49,053 bases of DNA, taken from the NCBI GenBank assembly GCA_049430265.1, contig JBMTBW010000004.1, forward strand, positions 1 through 49,053, in the 5' to 3' direction. A program made the position numbers and the translations under genes. Source of the stretch: MAG-120802 sp049430265 (GTDB lineage Bacteria > Actinomycetota > Actinomycetes > Nanopelagicales > Nanopelagicaceae). Shown here piece after piece: positions 34,579 through 43,368 of this stretch (position 1 is the stretch's first letter; every line of letters begins with the position of its first letter). The notes beneath the pieces were generated by a model, which did not search any database, was not told the origin of the DNA, and worked only from the letters and a program-made list of their open reading frames with translations.

Positions 34579-35027
34579 AGCGTGATATTGCAAGAGAGCT
34601 ATATCGTTCTTATAGAAGTGGTTATAAGAAAAAGAAGAAAGAGATAGTTGAACAAGAGCGCAGCCTTAACGGCGAGCCAGAGAAGATTTCAAACCTTATA
34701 AACGAATTAGTTCAAAGTAGAGAGTGGCGACAAGGCATTGCTGAAGGAAATCTTTTTAGTGATTGGGCTCAAATTGTTGGCAGTGATATTGCAGAACATG
34801 CCACACCAATTACTTTATTTGAAGGAAAATTAACAATACAAACCTCATCAACTGCTTGGAGTACTCAACTTCGTTTAATAGAGAGCGAGCTTTTAAAAAC
34901 AATCCGTAAAAGCTCTCCAGGAGCCCTAGTTGATGAGCTAGTGATCATGGGTCCTCACGCCCCATCTTGGAAGCGCGGCCTAAGAACGATCCGAGGGGCA
35001 AAAGGGGCCAGGGATACTTTTGGGTGA
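34575..35027 (+). CDS. DUF721 / DciA-like protein (candidate helicase loader)
   Basis: A 150-residue protein whose basic N-terminal tail leads into the DUF721 domain: WAQIVGSDIAEHATPITLFEGKLTIQTSSTAWSTQLR read in pieces shows W-x-x-I/V-VG and the S-x-A-W-x-x-Q-L core. DciA proteins of this family load DnaB in bacteria lacking DnaC/DnaI, and mycobacterial Rv0004 is in the same place between recF and gyrB. ATGA overlap with recF indicates coupling. The loading role is by family. Confidence 0.85.
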   Translation: MKRDIARELYRSYRSGYKKKKKEIVEQERSLNGEPEKISNLINELVQSREWRQGIAEGNLFSDWAQIVGSDIAEHATPITLFEGKLTIQTSSTAWSTQLRLIESELLKTIRKSSPGALVDELVIMGPHAPSWKRGLRTIRGAKGARDTFG

Positions 35028-35194
35028 TATTCAAGGCTCAACTACCTTCTAAAAACGCGCCTAATCCACCAACAACGCCCTTTTTTGGCTATCTCTAATT
35101 TGATTTACCACTAGGATTTACCTCTACCTAGCCCAATAAAGAGGCGAGAGTTGTCTCTGGCGGGGTCAAACTATTGATAGAACAGGGGCTTAGT

Positions 35195-37162
35195 GTGGCT
35201 GATAAGAAGGTGGCGCGGGCCTATGACGCCAGCGCAATCACCGTTCTAGAAGGCCTAGAAGCTGTTCGTAAGCGCCCTGGAATGTATATCGGCTCAACCG
35301 GTGAGCGAGGCCTGCACCACTTAGTTTATGAAGTCGTTGATAACTCAGTAGATGAAGCTCTAGCTGGCCACTGCACCCATATCAGCGTTCTATTGCAAAA
35401 AGATGGCGGAGTTCGAGTAAACGATAACGGCCGCGGAATTCCAGTAGATATTCATCCAATAGAAAAAAAACCAGCGTTAGAAGTTGTTATGACAGTACTC
35501 CACGCCGGAGGAAAATTTGGCGATGGCGGCTACTCGGTATCTGGCGGCCTACATGGCGTTGGAATATCTGTTGTTAATGCTTTAAGTAAAGATCTTAGTG
35601 TTGTAGTGCAAAGAGATGGCTTTATCTGGGAACAGAGTTACAAATTAGGAGTTCCTAACTCTCCAGTTGAAAAAGGTGTTGCTACAAAAGAGACAGGAAC
35701 TGAGGTTACCTTCTATCCCTCTGAGGAAATATTTGAAACTACAGATTTTTCATTTGAAATATTATCAACCAGATTTAGAGAGATGGCTTTTTTAAATAAG
35801 GGTCTAACTATTACTTTGCGCGATGAAAGAGCGGGCCATGTTGATGAAAAAGGCGAAGCGCTAGAAGTTAAATACTGCTACGCAGGTGGGATTGTAGATT
35901 TCGTTAAACATCTAAATACCACAAAAGGTGTTGCTCATAAATCAATTATCGCTTTTGAAACAGAAGATCCAAAACAAAAGATGTCCCTTGAGGTGGCAAT
36001 GCAGTGGAATACCAGCTTTACCGAGTCGGTATACACCTTTGCTAACACCATTAATACCCAAGAGGGTGGAACACATGAAGAAGGCTTTCGAACTTCACTT
36101 ACCTCGCTAGTAAATAAGTTTGCTGAAGAGTGGGGTTATATAAAGAGAAAAGAAGATCGCCTAACCGGAGATGATATCCGTGAAGGGCTAACTGCGATTA
36201 TCTCCATAAAAATAAGTGAGCCACAATTTGAAGGACAAACAAAGACAAAACTAGGAAACACCGAGGCTAAGTCATTCACCCAAAAATCTTTAAATGACGC
36301 AGTAGGTGCATGGTTTGAAAAGAATCCAAGTGAAGGTAAGGAAATTGTAAGAAAAGCCATAGATGCAGCAACTGCTCGAATTGCAGCAAGAAAAGCTAGA
36401 GATCTTTCCCGTAGTAGAAAAGGCCTGCTTGAAGGTCGCGGTATGCCTGGAAAATTAGCTGATTGCCAATGGACTGAGCCTGAAAAGTGTGAGCTCTATA
36501 TTGTTGAGGGAGATTCAGCTGGCGGTTCAACAAAAGGCGGGAGAGATTCTCGTTATCAAGCAGTTCTTCCAATTAGAGGAAAAATACTAAATGTTGAAAA
36601 GGCAAGAATTGATCGAGTGCTACAAAACAATGAAGTACAGGCTTTAATAACTGCTCTTGGCACAGGAATTCACGATGACTTTGATATTGCCAAACTTAGA
36701 TACCACAAAGTTATTCTCATGGCAGATGCCGATGTAGACGGACAACATATTAGAACACTGCTACTAACTCTTCTATTTAGATTTATGCGCCCATTAATTG
36801 AAAAAGGTTTTGTCTATATTGCACAACCGCCGTTGTATAAAATCAAATGGGGCGGAAAAGAGCCGGTTCAATATGCATTCTCTGATAAAGAGCGAGATGG
36901 CTTAATCCAACTCGGGTTAGAGGCAGCAAAACGTCTACCTAAAGAAGATGGAATTCAGCGCTTTAAAGGTCTTGGCGAAATGCCAGCTAAAGAACTATGG
37001 GATACCACAATGGATCCAGCCCACCGCGTACTTATGCAAGTGACTCTAGATGATGCAGCAGCAGCTGATGATCTCTTCTCGGTTTTAATGGGCGAAGATG
37101 TTGAGCAAAGAAGACAATTTATTCAAAGAAACGCTAAAGATGTTAGGTTCCTTGATATCTAA
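35195..37162 (+). CDS. gyrB: DNA gyrase subunit B
   Basis: A 655-residue ATPase subunit of gyrase. GHKL ATPase motifs VLEGLEAVRKRPGMYIG, EVVDNSVDEA, NDNGRGIP and GGLHGVG; TOPRIM motifs EGDSAGGS and DADVDGQHI; C-terminal QRFKGLGEM. GTG at 35195 is chosen: it has AGGGG 6 nt upstream and gives the same N-terminal length before GMYIG as mycobacterial GyrB. An in-frame TTG at 35174 would add seven residues. It shares one base with gyrA (TAATG). Confidence 0.97.
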   Translation: MADKKVARAYDASAITVLEGLEAVRKRPGMYIGSTGERGLHHLVYEVVDNSVDEALAGHCTHISVLLQKDGGVRVNDNGRGIPVDIHPIEKKPALEVVMTVLHAGGKFGDGGYSVSGGLHGVGISVVNALSKDLSVVVQRDGFIWEQSYKLGVPNSPVEKGVATKETGTEVTFYPSEEIFETTDFSFEILSTRFREMAFLNKGLTITLRDERAGHVDEKGEALEVKYCYAGGIVDFVKHLNTTKGVAHKSIIAFETEDPKQKMSLEVAMQWNTSFTESVYTFANTINTQEGGTHEEGFRTSLTSLVNKFAEEWGYIKRKEDRLTGDDIREGLTAIISIKISEPQFEGQTKTKLGNTEAKSFTQKSLNDAVGAWFEKNPSEGKEIVRKAIDAATARIAARKARDLSRSRKGLLEGRGMPGKLADCQWTEPEKCELYIVEGDSAGGSTKGGRDSRYQAVLPIRGKILNVEKARIDRVLQNNEVQALITALGTGIHDDFDIAKLRYHKVILMADADVDGQHIRTLLLTLLFRFMRPLIEKGFVYIAQPPLYKIKWGGKEPVQYAFSDKERDGLIQLGLEAAKRLPKEDGIQRFKGLGEMPAKELWDTTMDPAHRVLMQVTLDDAAAADDLFSVLMGEDVEQRRQFIQRNAKDVRFLDI

Positions 37163-39630
37163 TGGAAAACCTTGATGAAAATAAAGTAGATCGCATTGAA
37201 GCAGTTGACCTTCAAGTGGAGATGGCTCGTTCTTATCTTGATTACGCAATGTCAGTTATCGTCGGAAGAGCGCTACCTGATATTAGAGATGGCTTAAAAC
37301 CAGTACACCGCAGAGTTTTATATGCGATGTATGACGCTGGTTATCGGCCAGATAAGGGTTATTACAAATCATCACGCATCGTCGGTGATGTCATGGGTAA
37401 TTACCACCCACATGGCGATGGAGCTATCTATGACACCTTGGTTCGATTAGCTCAACATTGGTCGCTTAGATATCCATTAGTTGATGGCAATGGAAACTTT
37501 GGCTCTCCTGGTAATGATCCAGCTGCAGCGATGCGTTATACCGAAGCTCGCATGGCCCCGCTTGCAATGGAGATCATGCGAGATATTGATGAAGAAACCG
37601 TTGATTTCATTGCCAATTACGATGGAAGAAGCCAAGAGCCACTAGTACTTCCCTCTCGCTTTCCAAATTTATTAGTTAATGGCTCAGCTGGTATCGCTGT
37701 TGGGATGGCAACAAATATTCCACCGCATAATCTGCGCGAGATTGCAGCAGCCGTGCAATGGGCCCTTGATAACCCAGATGCATCAAATGAGGAAACACTG
37801 AGCGCCCTTCTTGGAATTGTTAAAGGACCAGATTTTCCAACTAAAGGAATCATTGTTGGGCGCCAAGGAATTGAAGATGCTTATCGCACAGGTCGCGGCT
37901 CTATTCAGATGCGCGCTGTTGTGGAAGTTGAAGAAATTAACAAACGAACCTGCTTAGTGGTAACAGAGCTGCCATATCAAGTAAATCCTGACAACCTAGC
38001 TCTCAAAATTGCTGAGCTGGTAAAAGATGGCAAAATCAAAGGCATTGCTGATGTTAGAGATGAAGGAAATGAGCGCCTTGGCCAACGGTTAGTAATTGTC
38101 TTGCGAAATGATGCCACCCCTAAAATTGTCTTAAATAATCTTTATAAACAGACACAACTCCAAGATTCTTTTGGAGCAAATATGTTGGCTTTAGTAGATA
38201 ACGTTCCAAGAACTCTTCGTCTCGATGAATTTGTTCGCCATTACATCACTCATCAAGTTGAAGTAATTATTAGAAGGACAAAATTTAGATTAAACGAAAA
38301 AGAGAAACGCGCTCATATTTTAAGCGGTTATTTAAAAGCCCTTGATGCCTTAGATGCTGTGATTGCGCTAATTAGAGCCAGCGCCACATCAGAGCAAGCC
38401 CGGGAAGGTTTGATGAAACTTCTAGAGGTAGATGAGCTACAAGCCAATGCCATTTTAGATATGCAACTGCGCCGCCTTGCAGCTCTAGAGCGCCAAAAGA
38501 TTATTGATGAGTTTGAAACTCTAATGGCTGAAATCAAAGAGCTAAAAGTCATTCTCAAAGATCCCGCGGCTCAAAGGGTAATAATCAAAGCCGAACTCAA
38601 AGAGATTTCAGATAAGTATGGCGATGAAAGACGCACCCAAATCATCGCTGGCGAGACTGATTTATCGGTTGAGGACTTAATCCCCAATCAAGATGTGGTT
38701 GTCACCATCACTAGAGGTGGGTATGCCAAGCGAACCAAAGCTGATCTCTATAGATCTCAAAGACGTGGTGGTAAAGGCGTAAAAGGGGCAGCTTTAAAAC
38801 AAGATGACATAGTTGAACATTTCTTCACCGCATCAACTCATGATTGGCTTCTCTTCTTAACAAACCAAGGCCGAGTCTATAGAGCTAAAGTCCATGAGCT
38901 TCCTGATGCAGGACGTGATGCAAGAGGCCAACATGTAGCAAACTTATTAGCGTTTAAACCAAACGAAACTATTGCCTCCGTCATTGGTATTAATGACTAT
39001 GCATCTCTTCCATACTTAGTAATTGCGACAAGAGGTGGAATAGTAAAGAAGAGCCCACTTAGTGAATATGACTCACCTAGAACTGGCGGCTTAATAGCCA
39101 TTTCATTAAAAGATGGCGATGAAGTTGTAGCAGCCTCTGCTATCACTGCAAAAGATGAGCTACTTTTAATTTCAAAGAAAGGAATGTCACTTCGATTTAC
39201 AGCAGATGATGAGTCCTTGCGTTCTATGGGTAGATCTGCAACTGGTGTAATTGGAATGAAATTTAGAAGCGGTGATGAATTGCTCACTATGGCAACCATT
39301 AGAAGCGGCGATGAAAAGAGTTTTGTACTAACAGCAACCGATGGTGGTTTTGGTAAGAGAACAGATATAAGCGAATACCGTTTGCAATCCCGCGGCGGCA
39401 TTGGAGTTAAAGCTGCCAAAGTTGACGAAGGCGCGCGAGGTGGTCTAGTCGGAGCATTAATTGTTAGTGAAAGTAATGAGATTTTAGTAATAACCTCTGG
39501 AGGCGTCGTTATGCGCACTCCAGTTAAAGAAGTTCGCCAGACTGGGCGCGATACTCTTGGAGTTCGCCTAGTAAATCTTGATCAAGGCACCTTTGTAGTC
39601 TCACTAGCCAAGGTCAATGACGAGGATTAG
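37162..39630 (+). CDS. gyrA: DNA gyrase subunit A
   Basis: An 822-residue breakage-reunion subunit. YLDYAMSVIVGRALPDIRDGLKPVHRR opens the protein in fragments; the catalytic Tyr lies in RYTEARM; the C-terminal domain has beta-pinwheel repeats and a GyrA-box-like QRRGGKG segment (about residues 531-537). The quinolone-region helix reads YHPHGDGAIYD, so the residue matching E. coli Ser83 is Gly87, with Asp91 (equivalent Asp87) conserved. No intein is present. Confidence 0.98.
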   Translation: MENLDENKVDRIEAVDLQVEMARSYLDYAMSVIVGRALPDIRDGLKPVHRRVLYAMYDAGYRPDKGYYKSSRIVGDVMGNYHPHGDGAIYDTLVRLAQHWSLRYPLVDGNGNFGSPGNDPAAAMRYTEARMAPLAMEIMRDIDEETVDFIANYDGRSQEPLVLPSRFPNLLVNGSAGIAVGMATNIPPHNLREIAAAVQWALDNPDASNEETLSALLGIVKGPDFPTKGIIVGRQGIEDAYRTGRGSIQMRAVVEVEEINKRTCLVVTELPYQVNPDNLALKIAELVKDGKIKGIADVRDEGNERLGQRLVIVLRNDATPKIVLNNLYKQTQLQDSFGANMLALVDNVPRTLRLDEFVRHYITHQVEVIIRRTKFRLNEKEKRAHILSGYLKALDALDAVIALIRASATSEQAREGLMKLLEVDELQANAILDMQLRRLAALERQKIIDEFETLMAEIKELKVILKDPAAQRVIIKAELKEISDKYGDERRTQIIAGETDLSVEDLIPNQDVVVTITRGGYAKRTKADLYRSQRRGGKGVKGAALKQDDIVEHFFTASTHDWLLFLTNQGRVYRAKVHELPDAGRDARGQHVANLLAFKPNETIASVIGINDYASLPYLVIATRGGIVKKSPLSEYDSPRTGGLIAISLKDGDEVVAASAITAKDELLLISKKGMSLRFTADDESLRSMGRSATGVIGMKFRSGDELLTMATIRSGDEKSFVLTATDGGFGKRTDISEYRLQSRGGIGVKAAKVDEGARGGLVGALIVSESNEILVITSGGVVMRTPVKEVRQTGRDTLGVRLVNLDQGTFVVSLAKVNDED

Positions 39631-39665
39631 AAAGTGAAAAAATAAGCGGTAAAAAAGTGCTATTT

Positions 39666-39693
39666 TTGCGCACGCCCGCAGGTCAGGTAGCCT
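39666..39693 (+). promoter_or_regulatory. Candidate promoter of the tRNA-Ile/tRNA-Ala genes
   Basis: TTGCGC (39666-39671) and TAGCCT (39688-39693) with a 16-bp spacer, 17 bases before the mature 5' end of tRNA-Ile. Confidence 0.5.
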
Positions 39694-39710
39694 TGCGCTT
39701 CCCGTTTTGC

Positions 39711-39788
39711 GGGCCTATAGCTCAGCCTGGTTAGAGCGCTTCCCTGATAAGGAAGAGGTCAGTGGTTCAAGTCCACTTAGGCCCACCA
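39711..39788 (+). tRNA. tRNA-Ile (anticodon GAU)
   Basis: Acceptor GGGCCTA (39711-39717) pairs with TAGGCCC (39778-39784); discriminator A at 39785 and an encoded CCA at 39786-39788. Anticodon stem CTTCC / GGAAG around loop CTGATAA gives GAT at 39746-39748. T arm GTGG-TTCAAGT-CCAC. The gyrA-tRNA-Ile-tRNA-Ala order matches mycobacteria. Confidence 0.97.
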
Positions 39789-39815
39789 TATCAACGCTCT
39801 TTTTTGCTGCGATAT

Positions 39816-39888
39816 GGGGACTTAGCTCAATTGGTAGAGCACCTGCTTTGCAAGCAGGGGGTTAGGGGTTCGATTCCCCTAGTCTCCA
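39816..39888 (+). tRNA. tRNA-Ala (anticodon UGC)
   Basis: Acceptor GGGGACT (39816-39822) pairs with AGTCTCC (39881-39887, one G-U pair); discriminator A at 39888. Anticodon stem CCTGC / GCAGG around loop TTTGCAA gives TGC at 39849-39851. No CCA is encoded; the next bases are CATGG, whose ATG may start ppiA. Confidence 0.97.
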
Positions 39889-39889
39889 C

Positions 39890-40423
39890 ATGGTTAACGA
39901 TTCAATGCCGCCAATTACTCAAGCGACCCTGCACACCTCAATGGGCGACATTGTTATTGAATTATTTCCAAATCATGCACCAAAAACTGTCGCAAACTTT
40001 GTTGAACTAGCTGCAGGAATGCGCGAGTGGGTTAATCCAAATACTGGCGAGAAAACTAATCAACCCCTCTATGACGGAACAGTCTTTCACCGCGTAATCA
40101 AAGGTTTCATGATTCAAGGTGGAGATCCACTTGGAACAGGAACTGGTGGACCTGGATATCGCTTCGCCGACGAATTTCATCCAGAGCTATCTTTTACTAA
40201 ACCATATCTTCTAGCGATGGCCAATGCTGGCCCTGGAACAAATGGTTCACAATTTTTTATAACCGTTGCACCAACAACTTGGCTGGATCGCAAACATAGT
40301 ATTTTTGGCGAAGTGAAAAATGAAGCTAGCCAGAAGATTGTTCAAGCAATATCTGAAGTTAAAGTCGGTGGAGCAGATCGCCCAATTCAAGCGGTGAAGA
40401 TAACTTCAGTATCACTGGCATAA
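39890..40423 (+). CDS. ppiA: Peptidyl-prolyl cis-trans isomerase, cyclophilin type
   Basis: A 177-residue cyclophilin that isomerises X-Pro bonds. TLHTSMGDIVIELFPNHAPKTVANFVELA opens the domain; FHRVIKGFMIQGGDPLGTG, GTNGSQFFIT and W at the ligand pocket (TTWLDRKHSIFGEV) are all kept. It lacks a signal peptide, so it is cytosolic. The first ATG is one base past the tRNA-Ala end; an ATG at 39905 (MPPITQATL) is the alternative start. Neither has a convincing Shine-Dalgarno, so the mRNA is probably leaderless or made by tRNA processing. Confidence 0.95.
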   Translation: MVNDSMPPITQATLHTSMGDIVIELFPNHAPKTVANFVELAAGMREWVNPNTGEKTNQPLYDGTVFHRVIKGFMIQGGDPLGTGTGGPGYRFADEFHPELSFTKPYLLAMANAGPGTNGSQFFITVAPTTWLDRKHSIFGEVKNEASQKIVQAISEVKVGGADRPIQAVKITSVSLA

Positions 40424-40428
40424 AGTTA

Positions 40429-40953
40429 ATGCGCCGCACTATAACTGGCTCACTACTATTAATAATTGCCGTCTCTTATTTATTACAAATCACCATAGTT
40501 GGGTATGAGGATAGGTTCTTACTGAATCGTTTCTATGTAGAAAATGGCGAGTATTACCGCTTATTTACAGTTGCCTTATTACACGGCGGGTTATGGCATC
40601 TAGCCTTTAATTTACTGGCACTTTACGCCTTAGGCACTCCACTTGAAAACTACTTTGGCAAGAGTAGATACCTACTTATTTTATTTGTTTCGCTAATTTG
40701 TGGCTCAACCCTCTCGGTTCTATTAAACCCTGCTTATGTTTATTCAATAGGGGCATCTGGGATGATCTTTGGGCTCTTTGGCGCTCTTGCATTAGTTGGA
40801 GAAAAAGCTGGAGTTGAATGGAGATCAATTTTAATTATCGTCGGGCTTAATTTTGCTATCGGTTTTGTTTTAGGCGGAGTGGATTGGCGAGGACACCTAG
40901 GAGGTTTAATTGGCGGGGCTTTGGTTACTCTCATTCTTAACAGATCTAAGTAA
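40429..40953 (+). CDS. Rhomboid family intramembrane serine protease
   Basis: A 174-residue protein with six hydrophobic segments. The catalytic Ser is in GASGMIFGLFG (about residues 106-116) and the His in DWRGHLGG (about residue 156); the conserved HGGLWHLAFNLLAL helix is present. It cleaves membrane proteins within the bilayer; substrates are unknown. Five bases after ppiA, and a 48-bp convergent overlap with the etfD-like gene. Confidence 0.92.
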   Translation: MRRTITGSLLLIIAVSYLLQITIVGYEDRFLLNRFYVENGEYYRLFTVALLHGGLWHLAFNLLALYALGTPLENYFGKSRYLLILFVSLICGSTLSVLLNPAYVYSIGASGMIFGLFGALALVGEKAGVEWRSILIIVGLNFAIGFVLGGVDWRGHLGGLIGGALVTLILNRSK

Positions 40954-42972
40954 TACCTGAGCAACATCAATAACATTTGTATCTGAACCTTTAGCAGTTA
41001 CTCCATCACTAACCATTACTCGACAAAATGGGCAAGCCACAGCAACTTCCTTAGCCCCAGTGTTTATAGCTTCTTCAACTCGATTCATGTTGATACGAGT
41101 ACCTAATTTTTCTTCCATCCACATTCTTCCGCCGCCTGCGCCACAACAAAAAGATCGCTCTTGGTTTCTTGGCATCTCAATTACTTCAACCCCAGTTGAT
41201 TCCAATAACTCTCTAGGAGGTTCATAGATTTGGTTGTGCCTGCCTAGGTAGCAAGGATCATGATAGGTAAGAGAGCTACTGCTCTGTGTTACTGGTTTTA
41301 AACGTCCAGTTTTAACTAAGGTATTAAGAAGTTGGGTGTGATGAAGCATCTCTAATTCAAAGCCTTGTTGTTTGTAGTCCCGGCCTATTGTTGTGAAGCA
41401 ATGAGGGCAGGTAACTACAACTTTCTTCTTCCCCTTGTAATTTGCATAAACCTCATTAAAAGTATCAATATTTTCTCTTGAGAGAATTTGATAAAGAAAT
41501 TCATTTCCAGCTCTGCGCGCTGGATCTCCAGTGCAGGTCTCTCTTGCTCCAAGGACAGCAAATTTAACTCCTGAGATATAGAGCAGCTCTGCAACTGCCT
41601 TTGTAGTCTTCTTTGCCCTCTCTTCATATGCTCCAGCACATCCAACCCAGAAGAGATACTCCACTTCATCTGGAAGAGCTCCAGTAATTACCTCTACAGG
41701 GAAATCACACTCTGTGATCCAAGCATTTCTATCAGCTCGATTTGCCCCCCAGGGATTTCCTGCTTTTTCAAGATTCCTAAATGTTCCACCAAGCTCTGTT
41801 GGAAACTCTGATTCAACCAATACTTGAAAACGTCTCATATTTACTATGTGATCGATGTGTTCGATATCAACCGGACACTCATTAACGCAAGCGCCACAAG
41901 TTGTGCAGGACCAGAGCACATCAGGTGAAATAGTTTCGCCCACAATCGGGCCTTCTTTGGGAATATTAGCTAGCGCATGATCTCTAAGAGCCATGATCAA
42001 TAACTTTGGTGAGAGTGGCTTATCAGTATGCCAAGCAGGGCATTGTGATTGGCATCTGCCACATTCAGTGCAGCTAGCCATATCCAATAAACCTTTCCAA
42101 GAAATCGATGCCGCATCGCTAATGCCAAAGAGGTCATCATCTTTAGGGTTTTCAAAGTCAATTACTTTTCCATTTGAAATCATCTCAGGAAGAGCGCCTA
42201 GCGTTGGCTTTTCTGAAATCTCACGCTTGAAAAAGATATTAAATGGCGCTAGGAATCTATGCCAGGCAACACCCATTGTTAAATTGGCAGCAATAACAAT
42301 AAACCAGAGCATTGAAACAATAATTTTTAGCGATGCAACGATCACAATCCAGTTTTCGATACTCTCTTTATCAAGACCTGCAAAAGCGTTAACTGCAGGC
42401 TTTGATAAGGCAAAGTCCCAAGGATTTCCGCTATATCCAATTAACGCTCCCTCAAGTCCGCGCAGAGTTATTACACAGAAGACAATTGCCAAGATTGTGC
42501 CCTCGACATAATAAGCTTTCCAAGAACCTGAACCATAAAAGCGAGAGCTACGTCCTTTATTAGTAATTCTTGTTACTTGGCGAATTCCAATTAATGTAAC
42601 TATTGATATTCCAGTAAGCCAAGCAAAGCTTTCAGTAAATAAGTTATAAACAATCCAATGACCAATTAGAGGTAGTGCAAATTCTGGATTAATTACCTGG
42701 CCATATGCGGTTAGAAGAGTTCCAGAGAGTGCAAAGAAACCTAACATCACAAACCAATGCGCAATTCCTGATCCTGTAAATTTCAACATCTTGGCATGAG
42801 TTAAAACTTCTTTTGTCATGAGAATAAAACGTTTAGTTTTTTTCTCTGATCTAGTTGGATCTGCTTGGCCTGCCTTAATCCGGCGATAGAGCTCTAGAGA
42901 GCGAATAGTGATAGCCACAATTGCAATTACTGTGATTAGGTAGGCGCTAAGACCAAAAACACTTCGCATCAT
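40906..42972 (-). CDS. Membrane Fe-S oxidoreductase, EtfD-like (Rv0338c family)
   Basis: A 688-residue protein with an N-terminal membrane domain of about five to six segments (residues 1-240), two [4Fe-4S] ferredoxin motifs CTECGRCQSQCP and CTTCGACVNECP (about residues 300-365), and a C-terminal pair of CCG cysteine-rich domains (CPHC and CCGAGGGRMW). This matches mycobacterial EtfD, which takes electrons from the ETF of beta-oxidation to the quinone pool and works with FadE5; a FadE5-type enzyme is at 5430-7259. Generic HdrD/GlpC-like reductases share these domains, so the ETF role is likely but inferred. Convergent 48-bp overlap with the rhomboid gene. Confidence 0.82.
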   Translation of the reverse strand: MMRSVFGLSAYLITVIAIVAITIRSLELYRRIKAGQADPTRSEKKTKRFILMTKEVLTHAKMLKFTGSGIAHWFVMLGFFALSGTLLTAYGQVINPEFALPLIGHWIVYNLFTESFAWLTGISIVTLIGIRQVTRITNKGRSSRFYGSGSWKAYYVEGTILAIVFCVITLRGLEGALIGYSGNPWDFALSKPAVNAFAGLDKESIENWIVIVASLKIIVSMLWFIVIAANLTMGVAWHRFLAPFNIFFKREISEKPTLGALPEMISNGKVIDFENPKDDDLFGISDAASISWKGLLDMASCTECGRCQSQCPAWHTDKPLSPKLLIMALRDHALANIPKEGPIVGETISPDVLWSCTTCGACVNECPVDIEHIDHIVNMRRFQVLVESEFPTELGGTFRNLEKAGNPWGANRADRNAWITECDFPVEVITGALPDEVEYLFWVGCAGAYEERAKKTTKAVAELLYISGVKFAVLGARETCTGDPARRAGNEFLYQILSRENIDTFNEVYANYKGKKKVVVTCPHCFTTIGRDYKQQGFELEMLHHTQLLNTLVKTGRLKPVTQSSSSLTYHDPCYLGRHNQIYEPPRELLESTGVEVIEMPRNQERSFCCGAGGGRMWMEEKLGTRINMNRVEEAINTGAKEVAVACPFCRVMVSDGVTAKGSDTNVIDVAQVLLRSVKNESNQSPAN

Positions 42973-43077
42973 GCGCCTTAGGGTAGGTGGGCAGGGGCCA
43001 AAGCGCAGGTAAGGGCTCTATACACAGGGGTGGATAACCTGTGGAGAATTACACAGATGTAATTAAGAAATGAGGTA
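42973..43077. promoter_or_regulatory. etfD-like upstream region: palindrome and DnaA-box-like sequence
   Basis: No gene. Perfect inverted repeat AATTACA-CAGA-TGTAATT at 43047-43064 (7-bp arms, 4-bp centre). GGTGGATAA at 43029-43037 differs from a DnaA box by one base. A minus-strand TATAGA near 43017-43022 could be the -10 of the etfD-like gene, placing both sites just upstream of that promoter. Confidence 0.45.
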
Positions 43078-43338
43078 TTAGCGCCAGCGAGTGGCTAGGG
43101 AGAAGCCCACTCCGATAAAGGCAAAGCCCACAACCATGTTCCAAGCCCCGATATTGGGTATTGGGTATTGGGTCTGGGAGACGTAGAAAATTACTATCCA
43201 AAACAGGCCTATTAGGAATGCGCCAATCATTGTTGGGGCGAGCCAGGCTGGACTCTCCATTTCAACAGGATCTCGCTCAGCAAGAAGTATCTCTGGGCGG
43301 TTATCTTTCTTCTTCTTACGCAGTCTGGATTTAGGCAT
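43078..43338 (-). CDS. crgA: Cell division protein CrgA
   Basis: An 86-residue septal protein, MPKSRLRKKK at the start, a short basic/acidic N-tail, and two membrane helices (about residues 33-53 and 66-82) ending ATRWR. CrgA recruits FtsZ/FtsI-associated proteins in actinobacteria. The frame is open to 43500, but that extension would overlap pabA; ATG 43338 gives the usual length (mycobacterial CrgA is 93 residues). Adjacent divergent pabA as in mycobacteria, where Rv0012 lies between; it is missing here. Confidence 0.93.
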   Translation of the reverse strand: MPKSRLRKKKKDNRPEILLAERDPVEMESPAWLAPTMIGAFLIGLFWIVIFYVSQTQYPIPNIGAWNMVVGFAFIGVGFSLATRWR

Positions 43339-43368
43339 AGGCGTCAGGATACAGGAGAGGATGAGGCC

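Noticed and set aside
38997..39518. 173-residue minus-strand frame inside gyrA
   Set aside because: Antisense shadow of the gyrA C-terminal repeats, serine/proline-rich with no motif.
39637..39667. AT-only inverted repeat AAAAATA / TATTTTT after gyrA as a terminator
   Set aside because: The arms have no G-C pairs and a long loop, so a stable stem is unlikely; the segment more probably belongs to the tRNA promoter region.
41993..42511. 172-residue plus-strand frame inside the etfD-like gene
   Set aside because: Antisense to a gene with clear Fe-S motifs; no independent support.
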